From contig NZ_PYMA01000010.1 of assembly GCF_003026495.1 (NCBI RefSeq), positions 140,024-204,023 on the forward strand: 64,000 nt of DNA, written 5' to 3'. This stretch comes from Photobacterium sanctipauli (GTDB lineage: Bacteria > Pseudomonadota > Gammaproteobacteria > Enterobacterales > Vibrionaceae). The translations under genes were made by a program, and so were the position numbers. Below the pieces are notes generated by a model. It did not search any database. It worked only from the letters and a program-made list of their open reading frames with translations, and was not told the origin of the DNA. Below are positions 9,528 through 18,378 of the stretch, in pieces. The first letter of the stretch is position 1. Every line of letters starts with the position of its first letter.

Positions 9528-10226
9528 ATGAAAAAACAACTTGTTGCTGCATTTTTAGGATTTGGCTTGATGGGAGCCAGCGGTGTGGCTTCAGCCAATA
9601 TTACGGTTCCGCACCTGGAAACCTCCGGTATGGGTGAGGTTGCAGTCCAGCCTGACATGGCAACATTTGCTGTTGCTGTGGTTGAAGTAAAGCCGACGGC
9701 GAAAGAAGCAAAGCAAGCGGTCGATCAGGCCGTAACCGCATTTGTTGAACGCCTACAGGCGCAGGGCATTGAGCGCAATGCAATCCAGAGCGCCAATATT
9801 AGCCTGCAACCTCAGTATCATTACCCGAAAGACAAAGCGCCGGAGCTAAAAGGCTATCGGGCCAGCCGCAATATCACCGTGACGGTGGGCGACTTGGAGC
9901 AGCTCAATACCTACCTTGACCATGCTATTGGTGATGGGATCAACCGTATTAATAACATCGAGTTGAAGGTGAGCGATGAAGCCAAGTACCAAGAGCAGGC
10001 GCGCCAGGCGGCGATCAGTGATGCCAAGGCAAAGGCAGAGTCGCTAGCCAAGGGCTTTGGCGAGGAAATCGATGGGGTATGGCAGATCCGTTACCAGTCG
10101 AACCAGCCCCGCCCGGTCATGATGCGCATGGCGATGGATGCTGCGCCGGAAACGGCAGCCACTTACCAAGACGCCGAGATTGTGATCCGAGACCGTGTGG
10201 AAGTGGTATTCAAATTGGCGGAGTAG
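9528..10226 (+). CDS. SIMPL-domain periplasmic protein (YggE-like)
   Basis: 232 residues with a clear Sec signal peptide: MKKQ, a hydrophobic stretch, and an ASA-type cleavage site near residue 23. The mature part is a SIMPL (DUF541) domain with the opening pattern TSGMGEVAVQPDMATFAVAVVE and a conserved central RASRNITVTVGDLEQL segment. E. coli YggE of this family lowers oxidative stress, and its gene neighbours argO, which agrees with this locus. The biochemical activity is not established. The Shine-Dalgarno is AGGAAG, 8 bases ahead. Confidence 0.88.
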   Translation: MKKQLVAAFLGFGLMGASGVASANITVPHLETSGMGEVAVQPDMATFAVAVVEVKPTAKEAKQAVDQAVTAFVERLQAQGIERNAIQSANISLQPQYHYPKDKAPELKGYRASRNITVTVGDLEQLNTYLDHAIGDGINRINNIELKVSDEAKYQEQARQAAISDAKAKAESLAKGFGEEIDGVWQIRYQSNQPRPVMMRMAMDAAPETAATYQDAEIVIRDRVEVVFKLAE

Positions 10227-10250
10227 GTTAAAGCGGGTCACCGAAAAGCA

Positions 10251-10281
10251 AAAGGAGAGCACGATTGGCTCTCCTTTCTTT
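10251..10281. terminator. Convergent terminator between SIMPL gene and serA
   Basis: AAAGGAGAGC / GCTCTCCTTT with a 7-base loop, followed by CTTTTATCTTATTTT on the plus strand. The A-rich left flank makes it usable for serA as well. Confidence 0.85.
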
Positions 10282-10301
10282 TATCTTATTTTGGGCCTGG
10301 C

Positions 10302-11531
10302 TTAGTGCAGGATACGGGCACGGATAGTGCCGTCGATGCCCTTCAGCTTCTTCAATGCCTCTTCCGAACGCTCGGTTTCGACATCAATGACCACGTAGCC
10401 GATTTCCGGGCCTGTTTGCAGGTACTGGGCGGCGATGTTGATACCGTCAGACGCAAAGATCGTGGTGATCTGGTTAAGGATACCCGGGCGGTTCTCGTGA
10501 ATGTGCAACAAGCGCGAGCAATCTTTGTGCTCCGGCAGTGATACCTCTGGGAAGCCAACCGCTGACAAGGTAGAACCGTTGTCCGAGTACTTCGCCATTT
10601 TGCCTGCCACCTCGATACCGATATTGGCCTGGGCTTCCTGCGTCGAGCCACCGATATGCGGGGTCAGCAACACATTGTCGAACTTGGCCAGTGGCGATTC
10701 GAACGGGTCTTTGTTGGTTTTTGGCTCCACCGGGAAGACATCCAGTGCCGCCCCTGCAATGTGGTTGCTTTCAAGCGCGCTGCACAGCGAGTCAATCTCG
10801 ACCACCGTACCACGGGCAGCATTGATGAAGATGGCGCCTGGCTTCATGCGGGCAAACTCTTCCGCCCCCATCATGTCTTGGGTCTCAGGGGTTTCCGGTA
10901 CATGCAGGCTGATCACGTCACACTTATTTAATAGCTCGGTCAGTGAGGCGACTTGGGTGGCATTGCCCAGCGACAGCTTGTTCTCGATATCGTAGAAGTA
11001 AACCTTCATACCAAGGTTTTCAGCCAGAATACCCAACTGGGTGCCGATGTGGCCATAGCCGATAATACCCAGGCGTTTGCCACGGGCCTCGAAGGAGTGA
11101 TCCGCAGACTTGAACCACTCGCCGCGGTGGGCTTTGGCGTTTTTCTCTGGGATACCGCGAAGCAGCAGCAAAATTTCGCCCAGTACTAGCTCGGCGACAC
11201 TACGGGTGTTGGAGAACGGTGCGTTGAAGACCGGGATACCGCGCTTGGCAGCGGCGGTCAGGTCGACTTGGTTGGTGCCGATACAGAAGCAACCAACGGC
11301 GATCAGTTTCTTGGCGGACTGGAAAACATCTTCAGTTAGCTGGGTGCGGGAGCGAATACCAACGAAGTGGGCATCTTCAATTGCCGCGCTCAGTTCCTCA
11401 CCCGATAGCGAGCCCTTGTGGTACTCGATGTTGGTGTAACCGGCTTCCTGAAAAACTTCAATTGCTGAAGGGTGGACTCCCTCAAGCAGGAGAATTTTTA
11501 TTTTGTCTTTATCCAATGAAACTTTTGCCAT
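10302..11531 (-). CDS. serA: D-3-phosphoglycerate dehydrogenase
   Basis: First step of serine synthesis: NAD-linked oxidation of 3-phosphoglycerate. The 409-residue length is that of the E. coli-type enzyme with a C-terminal ACT domain. The Rossmann motif GYGHIGTQLGILAENLGM lies near residues 157-174, the catalytic HIGGSTQEAQ near 292, and the ACT segment RPGILNQITTIFASDG near 347, where serine binds for feedback control. It is in the same direction as rpiA but a terminator separates them. Its substrate is the product of the pgk reaction coded earlier in the window. Confidence 0.97.
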   Translation of the reverse strand: MAKVSLDKDKIKILLLEGVHPSAIEVFQEAGYTNIEYHKGSLSGEELSAAIEDAHFVGIRSRTQLTEDVFQSAKKLIAVGCFCIGTNQVDLTAAAKRGIPVFNAPFSNTRSVAELVLGEILLLLRGIPEKNAKAHRGEWFKSADHSFEARGKRLGIIGYGHIGTQLGILAENLGMKVYFYDIENKLSLGNATQVASLTELLNKCDVISLHVPETPETQDMMGAEEFARMKPGAIFINAARGTVVEIDSLCSALESNHIAGAALDVFPVEPKTNKDPFESPLAKFDNVLLTPHIGGSTQEAQANIGIEVAGKMAKYSDNGSTLSAVGFPEVSLPEHKDCSRLLHIHENRPGILNQITTIFASDGINIAAQYLQTGPEIGYVVIDVETERSEEALKKLKGIDGTIRARILH

Positions 11532-11624
11532 TGATCCTCATCCTTAACTCGTGAACAGTTGCTTACATGCTGACAGTTAAGGTATCAAAAAATAGCCACT
11601 ATGGGTAAGAATATTACAAAAAAG

Positions 11625-11656
11625 ATAATAAAAAACGGCATAAATTATGCCGTTTT
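11625..11656 (-). terminator. Terminator after rpiA
   Basis: Read on the minus strand: AAAACGGCATAATTTATGCC followed by GTTTTTTATTATC. It stops rpiA transcripts before serA. Confidence 0.85.
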
Positions 11657-11698
11657 GTAACCAAATAACGGAAGCGCTACCTTGTGGTAACGATGCCC

Positions 11699-12358
11699 TT
11701 ATTTCTCGAACTTTTTCACACCGTCTGGTGAGCCAACAAGTAGAACGTCAGCACCGCGATCGGCAAATAGACCCACGGTCACCACACCAGGAAGGGCATT
11801 GATTTGCTTTTCCAGTGTTTTTGCATCGGTGATTTCCATGTTGTGGACATCAAGGATGATGTTGCCGTTGTCAGTGACGCAACCTTCGCGGTAAACCGGG
11901 TCACCACCTAGCTTCACTAGCTCGCGGCCGATGTATGAACGTGCCATCGGGATCACTTCAACAGGTAGCGGGAACTGGCCCAGTACATCTACCTGCTTGG
12001 TATCGTCAACGATACAGATGAATTTTTTAGAGATAGCCGCAACAATCTTCTCGCGGGTCAGGGCTGCGCCGCCGCCTTTGATCATGTCGTACTCGCCGTT
12101 GATTTCGTCAGCACCGTCAACGTAAACATCAAGGCTAGAAACTTCGTTGGCATCGAACACTGGGATGCCGATTTTTTCTAGTCGCTCGGTTGATGCGATT
12201 GAGCTTGAAACCGCACCTTTGATTTCTTCTTTACGGGTTTCCAAAGCATCGATGAAGTGATTAACAGTAGAGCCGGTACCTACACCTACAATGCTGCCTT
12301 TCTTAACGTATTCAAGGGCAGCCCAGCCAGCGGCTTTTTTCATTTCATCTTGTGTCAT
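11699..12358 (-). CDS. rpiA: Ribose-5-phosphate isomerase A
   Basis: Interconverts ribose 5-phosphate and ribulose 5-phosphate in the pentose phosphate pathway, feeding the same pool as tkt. The 219 residues are typical. Substrate-loop motifs [13 protein letters not shown] (residues 25-37), the catalytic DGADEI near 81 and [11 protein letters not shown] near 94 are all present. It has its own promoter (12394-12422) and terminator, so it is a single-gene unit between fau and serA, the order also seen in other gamma-proteobacteria. Confidence 0.97.
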   Translation of the reverse strand: MTQDEMKKAAGWAALEYVKKGSIVGVGTGSTVNHFIDALETRKEEIKGAVSSSIASTERLEKIGIPVFDANEVSSLDVYVDGADEINGEYDMIKGGGAALTREKIVAAISKKFICIVDDTKQVDVLGQFPLPVEVIPMARSYIGRELVKLGGDPVYREGCVTDNGNIILDVHNMEITDAKTLEKQINALPGVVTVGLFADRGADVLLVGSPDGVKKFEK

Positions 12359-12393
12359 GCTTTTCTCCTAGTGATGACGAATGCGGAGCGCTG

Positions 12394-12422
12394 ATTATAG
12401 CCAAACGGAATGTTTTCGTCAG
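12394..12422 (-). promoter_or_regulatory. Probable sigma-70 promoter of rpiA
   Basis: On the minus strand, a perfect -10 TATAAT (12399-12394) follows a -35-like CTGACG (12422-12417) at 17-base spacing. It lies about 36 bases ahead of the rpiA ATG, with AGGAGA as ribosome-binding site. Confidence 0.65.
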
Positions 12423-12554
12423 TCATAATCTTAGCCGAGCGTGATAACAAATTTGACAATACTATTAATAACATAGACTTAATCATCGCGCGTGTGGCAC
12501 GAAAAAGACAATCGTTTGCGTTTTTGGTTGCGGATCAGCCCGGTTGGCCGGTCA

Positions 12555-13157
12555 TTACCAGCGAAAGTGGCGGGATGGGGTGATGATTTCCGGTAATGGT
12601 ACATCCCAAGCCTGGCTTGGCAGGCTATCGACTTGCTGGCAATCGTGGGCGAGCCCGACAGGGCGAGGGCCTTGTTGGTGGCGGTGCCAGTTGCTCAAGG
12701 TGCGGTCATAGTAGCCGCCGCCCATGCCTAACCGCTGCCCGCTGGCATCGAAGGCAACCAACGGGGTGCAAATGACGTCGAGCTGGTGGGCGGGTTTGAC
12801 CAAGCGGATATCCAGCTGCGGTTCGCGGATCTGGTATTTGTTGAGGGTCATCCGCGTTTCGGCGGTGTAATGCAAAAACAGCAGGTGGCCTTTGCTGAAC
12901 GGGTGCAGCACGGGTAGGTAAACAGACTTCCCCTGCTGCCATAGCCAGTCGATGACGGGTTGGGTGTCGAGCTCGCCGTCGTTGGCAAGGTAGAGTGCAA
13001 TATGCTGGGCATTGCCAAGTGTTTCTGCTTGCTGGCATTGCTGCAATAGCTGTGTTGCAAAATGGCGTTGTTGCTCGTCCGTCAGGGTACGGCGTTGTTG
13101 GCGGATCTGTTGGCGTATTTGCTGGCGGGAAGCCGATGGTGTAACCGCTGAGCTCAT
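12555..13157 (-). CDS. fau: 5-formyltetrahydrofolate cyclo-ligase
   Basis: ATP-dependent conversion of 5-formyl-THF to 5,10-methenyl-THF, returning a dead-end folate to use. The 200-residue protein has the family signature GMGGGYYDRTLSNW near residues 144-157 and an N-terminal Arg/Gln-rich helix RQQIRQQIRQQRRTL. Position directly downstream of 6S RNA and zapA is the conserved gamma-proteobacterial order (E. coli zapA-ssrS-ygfA), and 6S RNA and fau may be cotranscribed as in E. coli. Confidence 0.93.
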   Translation of the reverse strand: MSSAVTPSASRQQIRQQIRQQRRTLTDEQQRHFATQLLQQCQQAETLGNAQHIALYLANDGELDTQPVIDWLWQQGKSVYLPVLHPFSKGHLLFLHYTAETRMTLNKYQIREPQLDIRLVKPAHQLDVICTPLVAFDASGQRLGMGGGYYDRTLSNWHRHQQGPRPVGLAHDCQQVDSLPSQAWDVPLPEIITPSRHFRW

Positions 13158-13194
13158 AGGTCATCCAATGACAGAGTATGGCGATAGGAAAGAA

Positions 13195-13380
13195 GGTATG
13201 CCCCAAGGTGCCGTTGCGAATTGTGGCCCTTGAACCAGATGTTCAAGGTGGATCTGCAACATTAACCGCAGGCTTCTCGGTACATGCCGAGCATGCTCAA
13301 TAGCTAATAAAAAGCAAATCCTGGATTTTTGCTTATCGGCTCGGGGACGTTAATCCGCTGACGCACACCCCAGGGTCAAT
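13195..13380 (-). ncRNA. ssrS: 6S RNA
   Basis: Small RNA that mimics an open promoter and binds sigma-70 RNA polymerase. On the minus strand I read the closing stem CCCTGGGGTG near the 5' end pairing with CACCTTGGGG near the 3' end, the conserved CCCCGAGCCGATA, then GAGCATGCTCGG, CCGAGAAGCC and CACCTTGAAC / GGTTCAAGGGC, all matching E. coli 6S RNA. The position between zapA and fau is the conserved one. The ends are estimated from the terminal stem and may be off by a few bases. Confidence 0.93.
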
Positions 13381-13386
13381 TCATTA

Positions 13387-13689
13387 TCAACTCTTTGGTT
13401 GATATTGCAATGCTTTCTCCAATAATTCTTCCATCTCATTGATTCTATTGGATAGTTTTTCAGCATTGCGTTGCTGTTCTTGGCGTTCGCTGTACAGTTC
13501 GTTGCAAATGTTCAGCCCGGTGAACATCAAAAGTTGCTCCGGGTTGGTGATGTTGGTTCGCTCTGAAAGATCTTTCAGGCGCTGGTCGAAATCAGCGGCG
13601 GACGCCAGAAGGGCTTCTTCCTGACCAGTCGGGCAGTTAACCTTTAGTTTGCGGCCTAATACCTGAATTTCTACTGCCTGATTACTCAT
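13387..13689 (-). CDS. zapA: Cell division protein ZapA
   Basis: FtsZ-ring stabiliser that bundles FtsZ filaments. From the ATG at 13689 the product has 100 residues, starting MSNQAVEIQVLGRKLKVNCP, with the globular head first and then a C-terminal coiled coil rich in Glu/Gln/Asn (EQQRNAEKLSNRINEMEEL). The open frame extends to 13800, but those extra residues are not ZapA-like. It is immediately upstream of 6S RNA and divergent from ygfB. Confidence 0.95.
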   Translation of the reverse strand: MSNQAVEIQVLGRKLKVNCPTGQEEALLASAADFDQRLKDLSERTNITNPEQLLMFTGLNICNELYSERQEQQRNAEKLSNRINEMEELLEKALQYQPKS

Positions 13690-13952
13690 AAACTCTACAT
13701 TTGCTCCGTGCCAAACTGTGATTGTGGCATTCCGCTTGCGATACGCTTTAGGTGGCTCAATATAGAAAAACCCCTCACAACATGCAAGCAAGCTTGTCAC
13801 GCTTTAGTCTATAAGATGCCTGACTAATCATATATTAACCAGTTTGGCACAAACATACTCCCGTGACTGGAAATGGCGAGTGACGGATCTTTCTGATAAG
13901 TGGTAGCATAACAGATATACGAACCACGCCAATGACATTAAGGTGAAGCGCC

Positions 13953-14591
13953 ATGAGCGAAGTGAAATTGCCAGCTTACGAAACCATCGAGCCAATGCTG
14001 AAAGAGCAGGGCCTAGCCGCCACCCCTTCCGAGTTGCACGGCCTTCTTAGCGGGATGATTTGCGGCGGTCTGGCCGTTGATGGCGAGCAGTGGCTGGGGC
14101 CAATTTGCGATTATGCCAACGAAGGTGAGCCGATGACGGATGGGGCGAAGACACTGGTACGCTCAATCTTTAGCGCGGCTTCAACCGAGCTAGGCGGCTT
14201 GACCCAAACCTTGTTTACCTCGACAGCCGCCGAGTTGATGGAAGTGGAGTTTTCGGTATCGCTGCTGTTGCCTGCCGAAGAAGCCGACTTGATGCTGCGT
14301 GCCGAAGCACTGAGCGAGTGGGTGACGAACTTTATCTCTGGCTTGGGCTTGATGGGGATGGATAAGCAGCAGCTTTCCGACGATGTTGCCGAAGCCATCG
14401 CCGCGCTTGAAGAGATTGCCCAGCTTGGCATCGACGAGGACGACGATATGGAAGAGCAGGCCGAGCTGTTCGACAATGTCGTGGCCTATGTACCGGAATG
14501 TGTGCTGACTTGTCTGGTAGGCTTGAGCCAGCGTGGTGAGGTTGAGCAAGAAGGCGAAACCGAATCGGCGCAAAAGCCGACCCTTCACTAA
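13953..14591 (+). CDS. ygfB: UPF0149 family protein YgfB
   Basis: Acidic 212-residue protein of the UPF0149/YgfB family, with the characteristic PSELHGLLSGMICGG near residues 25-39 and a Glu/Asp-rich middle (GIDEDDDMEEQAELF). The molecular role is not established in most species. It leads the unit ygfB-ubiH-ubiI; in E. coli pepP lies between ygfB and ubiH, but here only 34 bases separate them. It is slightly longer than E. coli YgfB because of a Gln/Glu tail. Confidence 0.9.
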   Translation: MSEVKLPAYETIEPMLKEQGLAATPSELHGLLSGMICGGLAVDGEQWLGPICDYANEGEPMTDGAKTLVRSIFSAASTELGGLTQTLFTSTAAELMEVEFSVSLLLPAEEADLMLRAEALSEWVTNFISGLGLMGMDKQQLSDDVAEAIAALEEIAQLGIDEDDDMEEQAELFDNVVAYVPECVLTCLVGLSQRGEVEQEGETESAQKPTLH

Positions 14592-14625
14592 GGCGATAAC
14601 TGAATAACTGACAAAGGAACAGGAT

Positions 14626-15813
14626 GTGAAGCAGTACGATGTCGTCATTGCCGGCGGGGCAATGGCAGGGGCTACTTTAGCCATTGCGCTCGACAAGCTC
14701 AGTGCGGGCAAGCTGACAATCGCAGTGGTGGAGGCAATGGCCCCCAAGCTTGATCAGCACCCGGGCTATGATGCCCGTAGCATTGCGGTGTCGCTGGGCT
14801 CGGTGAGCTTGTTGGAATCGGTGGGATGCTGGCAGCAGCTGGCCAAGGTGGCGACGCCGATTGAGCACATCCATGTTTCTGATCGCGGCCATGCCGGCAT
14901 GGTGAATATCGATGCCAAAGAGCAAGCGGTCGACGCCCTTGGCTATGTTATCGAGCTGGCCGATGCCGGACGTATTTTCCACCAGCGGCTAAATGAGCTG
15001 GATCGGATCGATCTTCTGTGTCCGGCAACGATCGCCGGGATCGAGCGCCAGCAGGCTGGCGTCACGGTGAGCTTGGACACTGGCGATACCATCGAGGGCA
15101 AATTGCTGGTGGCGGCTGATGGCGCGCTATCCGGTTGCTGCGACATGCTTGGTATCGGGCGTTGCGAGCATGACTTCGAGCAAGTTGCGGTGATTGCCAA
15201 TGTCACGACTTCTGAGCCGCATGCCGGCCGTGCCTTCGAGCGATTTACCTCGCATGGCCCGGTTGCCTTGTTGCCGATGTCCGAAGGTCGGAGTTCACTG
15301 GTATGGTGTGTTCGTCCCGAAGATCAGGCCAAGGTAATGGGGTGGAGCGATGATGAGTTTCTCTCCCAGCTCCAGCAAGCTTTTGGTTGGCGCCTTGGCG
15401 AAATGGTAAAAACCGGCTCGCGCAGCGCCTACCCGCTATTGTTGCGCCAATCACAGCGCCTGACTTCGCATCGGGTAGCCGTTGTTGGCAACGCGGCACA
15501 AACACTCCACCCGATTGCCGGGCAAGGGTTTAACCTTGGCCTGCGCGATGTCGTCACCCTGGCAGAGGAAGTGACCAAAGGTGTTGGGTTGTACGGCGAT
15601 GCTGGTTGCCAGCGGGTACTTAGCGGTTACCGCCAGCGCCGGGAGCCGGATCGGGGCGCAACGGTAGCCATGACCGCAGGCTTGGTCGGGATCTTCTCAA
15701 ATTGCAGCCTGCCGTTTATTGTGGGACGCAATACCGGGTTAATGGCAATGGAATTGATTGATGTATTAAAAGCGCCGTTGGTACGGCGTGCAATGGGACA
15801 GGTAGAAAGATAA
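14626..15813 (+). CDS. ubiH: 2-octaprenyl-6-methoxyphenol hydroxylase
   Basis: FAD monooxygenase of ubiquinone synthesis that hydroxylates C1 of the ring. 395 residues; GTG start at 14626 with AAAGGAACAG ahead. The second FAD motif GNAAQTLHPIAGQGFNLGLRD near residues 288-308 (shown here in part as GNAAQTLHP) identifies the UbiH/UbiI group; identity as UbiH rests on order and similarity. Oddity: the N-terminal dinucleotide loop reads GGAMAG, with Ala in place of the usual third Gly of GxGxxG. UbiI follows after two bases. Confidence 0.92.
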   Translation: MKQYDVVIAGGAMAGATLAIALDKLSAGKLTIAVVEAMAPKLDQHPGYDARSIAVSLGSVSLLESVGCWQQLAKVATPIEHIHVSDRGHAGMVNIDAKEQAVDALGYVIELADAGRIFHQRLNELDRIDLLCPATIAGIERQQAGVTVSLDTGDTIEGKLLVAADGALSGCCDMLGIGRCEHDFEQVAVIANVTTSEPHAGRAFERFTSHGPVALLPMSEGRSSLVWCVRPEDQAKVMGWSDDEFLSQLQQAFGWRLGEMVKTGSRSAYPLLLRQSQRLTSHRVAVVGNAAQTLHPIAGQGFNLGLRDVVTLAEEVTKGVGLYGDAGCQRVLSGYRQRREPDRGATVAMTAGLVGIFSNCSLPFIVGRNTGLMAMELIDVLKAPLVRRAMGQVER

Positions 15814-15815
15814 CC

Positions 15816-17024
15816 ATGATGCAAAGTGTTGATGTTGCCATTATTGGCGGCGGAATGGTGGGGCTGACCTTGGCTGCGGCTTTGGCTGACACCGAACTGC
15901 GGGTTGCTGTCATCGAGGGCAAGTTACCTGAACCCGATTTGGCACCATTGCCAGATCTCCGAGTATCGGCGTTAAGCCGCGCAAGCGAACGTATCCTGAG
16001 TCGTGTTGGTGCTTGGCATGGCATCGAAACCCGCCGCCTTGCCCCATACAACAGCATGTCGGTATGGGAGCAGGATAGCTTTGCCAACATCAGTTTTGAT
16101 GCTGCCCGCTTGGCACAACCGAACCTTGGCCATATCGTCGAGAACCGAGTGATCCAGCTGGCGCTGCTCGACAAGGTGAAAACCTTGGATAACGTTAGCC
16201 TGCTGGCCCCGGAGCGCTGCCAGAACATTGCCTTTGGTGAAAGCGAAGCTTGGCTAAGCCTCGAGTCGGGCAAGAACCTAACCGCCAAGTTGGTGGTGGG
16301 CGCCGATGGCGCCAACTCTTGGCTGCGCCAGCAAATGGATATTCCGCTAACCCACTGGGATTACGGCCATAGTGCGGTGGTGGCGAACATTCGCTGTGCC
16401 GAACCGCATCAAGATACGGCAAGGCAGATCTTCCGCCCGCAAGGGCCGCTGGCATTCCTGCCGCTACCCGAGCCAGATTTGTGTTCCATTGTTTGGTCGC
16501 TGCCGCCGCAGGAAGCGGAGCAGGTTTGCGCCATGTCGGAAGCTGAGTTCAACAAGCACCTGACCACCGCATTTGATCACCGTTTGGGGATGTGCAAGGT
16601 GGAAGGCGAACGCCAAGCCTTCCCGCTGAAGATGCGCTATGCCCGCGACTTTGTCCGCGAGCGTGTTGCCTTGGTGGGGGATGCTGCCCACACTATCCAC
16701 CCTCTGGCCGGCCAGGGGGTGAACCTTGGCTTGCTTGACGCGGCTAGCTTGGCGCAAGAGCTCAAGAAGCTTTGGCTGCAAGAGCAAGACATTGGCAAGA
16801 AAGTCAACCTGCGCCATTACGAGCGATGGCGTAAAGCCGAGGCGGCCAAGATGATCACGGCGATGCAGGGCTTTAAGGATCTGTTCGCGGGCGACCACCC
16901 GGCGAAGAAGCTCGTGCGCGACTTGGGCATGTTGTTTGCCGATAAAGCGCCGGGCGTGAAAGACGAGTTTATGAAACGGGCACTGGGCCTGACAGGCGAA
17001 CTGCCTGAGTTGGCTCGCTTCTAG
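15816..17024 (+). CDS. ubiI: 2-octaprenylphenol hydroxylase (UbiI/VisC)
   Basis: FAD monooxygenase that hydroxylates C5 of the ubiquinone ring. The 402 residues start with the FAD loop VAIIGGGMVGLTLAAALAD, and GDAAHTIHPLAGQGVNLGL lies near residues 288-306. It sits two bases after ubiH, so the two paralogous hydroxylases are translated together. Alternative ATG one codon later (MQSVDV) is possible. A strong terminator follows at 17048. In E. coli the gcvTHP operon follows; here only gcvH does. Confidence 0.94.
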   Translation: MMQSVDVAIIGGGMVGLTLAAALADTELRVAVIEGKLPEPDLAPLPDLRVSALSRASERILSRVGAWHGIETRRLAPYNSMSVWEQDSFANISFDAARLAQPNLGHIVENRVIQLALLDKVKTLDNVSLLAPERCQNIAFGESEAWLSLESGKNLTAKLVVGADGANSWLRQQMDIPLTHWDYGHSAVVANIRCAEPHQDTARQIFRPQGPLAFLPLPEPDLCSIVWSLPPQEAEQVCAMSEAEFNKHLTTAFDHRLGMCKVEGERQAFPLKMRYARDFVRERVALVGDAAHTIHPLAGQGVNLGLLDAASLAQELKKLWLQEQDIGKKVNLRHYERWRKAEAAKMITAMQGFKDLFAGDHPAKKLVRDLGMLFADKAPGVKDEFMKRALGLTGELPELARF

Positions 17025-17047
17025 TTCCTGCCAAGCCTTGCTAAGAG

Positions 17048-17074
17048 AAAACCGCTTTGCCAAGCGGTTTTTTT
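17048..17074 (+). terminator. Rho-independent terminator after ubiI
   Basis: AAACCGCTT-TGCC-AAGCGGTTTTTTT, a classic stem with a seven-base T-run closing ygfB-ubiH-ubiI. Confidence 0.93.
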
Positions 17075-17288
17075 ATGAGAGTGAATAATTTGATCCATTT
17101 TGAATTTTTCTCCTAAAGTAAATAACAGGAAATTTTGAGGCGGGTTCAGCGGTTGTGCTAAGGCGCTTTATTGTCGTCGGTTTTGCCAACCCCGAGCCAA
17201 TGACAGGGGTTTCCCCTTTGGTATTAACACTACTGCTTTGTTCGCATTGAGTGTGGCAAAAGGCAGGCTTTCATAAGGAAGTTGCACC

Positions 17289-17681
17289 ATGAGCTATATT
17301 CCCTCTGAGTTGAGCTATACCAACACCCACGAGTGGGTTCGTCCAGAAGGCGATGGCGTCTATACCGTAGGCATTACCGATCACGCCCAGTCTCTATTGG
17401 GCGATATGGTCTTTGTTGATTTGCCGGAGATCGATGCGGCGACGGAAGCGGGCGAAGACTGCGCCGTGGCGGAGTCGGTGAAGGCGGCCTCGGATATTTA
17501 TGCACCCTTAACGGGCTTTGTTGTGGCTGTTAACGAAGAGTTGGAAGGCTCGCCGGAGTTGGTCAATAGCGATCCGTATGGCGATGGCTGGCTATTCCAG
17601 ATAAAGGTCGATGACGAAAATGAGTTTACCGATTTGCTCGATGCCGACGGCTACCTTGATTTGGTCGATGAGTCCGAATAG
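17289..17681 (+). CDS. gcvH: Glycine cleavage system H protein
   Basis: Lipoyl carrier that shuttles the aminomethyl group between the P, T and L proteins of glycine cleavage. The 130 residues contain the lipoylation site [10 protein letters not shown] with the modified Lys at position 65 and the usual HEWV near the N-terminus. AAGGAAG precedes the ATG. Neither gcvT nor gcvP is adjacent: it has its own upstream region (17075-17288) and a terminator, so it is a single-gene unit. I see no glycine riboswitch in front of it. Confidence 0.96.
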   Translation: MSYIPSELSYTNTHEWVRPEGDGVYTVGITDHAQSLLGDMVFVDLPEIDAATEAGEDCAVAESVKAASDIYAPLTGFVVAVNEELEGSPELVNSDPYGDGWLFQIKVDDENEFTDLLDADGYLDLVDESE

Positions 17682-17695
17682 TGTCGCGCAAGATC

Positions 17696-17734
17696 TAAAA
17701 AGCCCACTTTACAACGTGGGCTTCATCTTCTTTC
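17696..17734 (+). terminator. Terminator after gcvH
   Basis: AAAAAGCCCAC, an 8-base loop and GTGGGCTTCATCTTCTTT. The A-rich left side means it can also serve the convergent small gene at 17748. Confidence 0.8.
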
Positions 17735-17747
17735 GGCCTGTGCTCGT

Positions 17748-17954
17748 TTAAAACGAAGGCTCTTTTAGCCGTTTGATTTCTTGATTTATCTCATTAACGG
17801 TTTGGTAGTGGCGCTGCTCTGCCTTGACCGGCACCAGTAACATTCCGTTGTTGAACTCATAGCCACCACGGCCATCAATGTAGATCCTTCCACTGAATAA
17901 ACGACTAACATGCTTGGCGATAAGTTTCGGCAAGTAGCGTTTGAACATGCGCAT
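17748..17954 (-). CDS. Small hypothetical protein
   Basis: 68 residues, basic N-terminus MRMFKRYLPKLIAKHVSRLF, a central GRIYIDGRGGYEF and a charged C-terminal helix NEINQEIKRLKEP. I do not recognise the family. Support for its being real: a GGGAAAGG ribosome-binding site 10 bases ahead of the first ATG, a compact frame ending right at a shared terminator, and reading-frame composition like coding sequence. The start could also be the ATG two codons later. Confidence 0.55.
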   Translation of the reverse strand: MRMFKRYLPKLIAKHVSRLFSGRIYIDGRGGYEFNNGMLLVPVKAEQRHYQTVNEINQEIKRLKEPSF

Positions 17955-18378
17955 ATTTAGCTAACCTTTCCCTTTGTTCCATACCCGAAAAATTATAAAA
18001 CAACATGCATGAGACTTTTGTGATGTCATCAGCATAATAACAATGTTAAATAGATCTTGCTGGTTTATTTTTTTGAGTGTTATTGGTGTTATCAGGATTT
18101 TGTTCTTTTTATTTTTAGTGATAAATAAGTTTGGCCGAATTGGCTTGGGCGATGGTTTTTCAATAAGTATGACAATTATGTTTGTTTATTAAAGGCTTAT
18201 AGCCAAGAGCGATAGTTCGGAGGGGTTTAATTGAGTGACGAAATATGGCCTTGGCTGGTTGTGTTTTAGTCACCCTTGCTTGGGCACGAAATTCACACAG
18301 TGATTTATGCTGAAACTGCCAGCAACTCCGATCTGTCGATAAAAGCCATGATTGGCTGTTTAAGATCAATGAAGGTTT
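17955..18378. other. AT-rich intergenic region
   Basis: About 420 bases, markedly AT-rich, with T-runs around 18068-18120. A 69-residue minus-strand frame at 18160-18369 has no ribosome-binding site and no family resemblance, so I do not call it. The region must carry the promoters of the divergent genes at 17954 and 18428; no RNA gene is recognisable. Confidence 0.5.

Noticed and set aside
13801..13952. Extended ZapA N-terminus and an extra gene before ygfB
   Set aside because: The extra residues to 13800 do not resemble ZapA, and no further frame with a ribosome-binding site is present.
17075..17288. Possible glycine riboswitch before gcvH
   Set aside because: The conserved tandem aptamer cores are not seen.
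18160..18369. 69-residue minus-strand ORF in the AT-rich gap
   Set aside because: No ribosome-binding site, no recognisable family and coding-like pattern absent.
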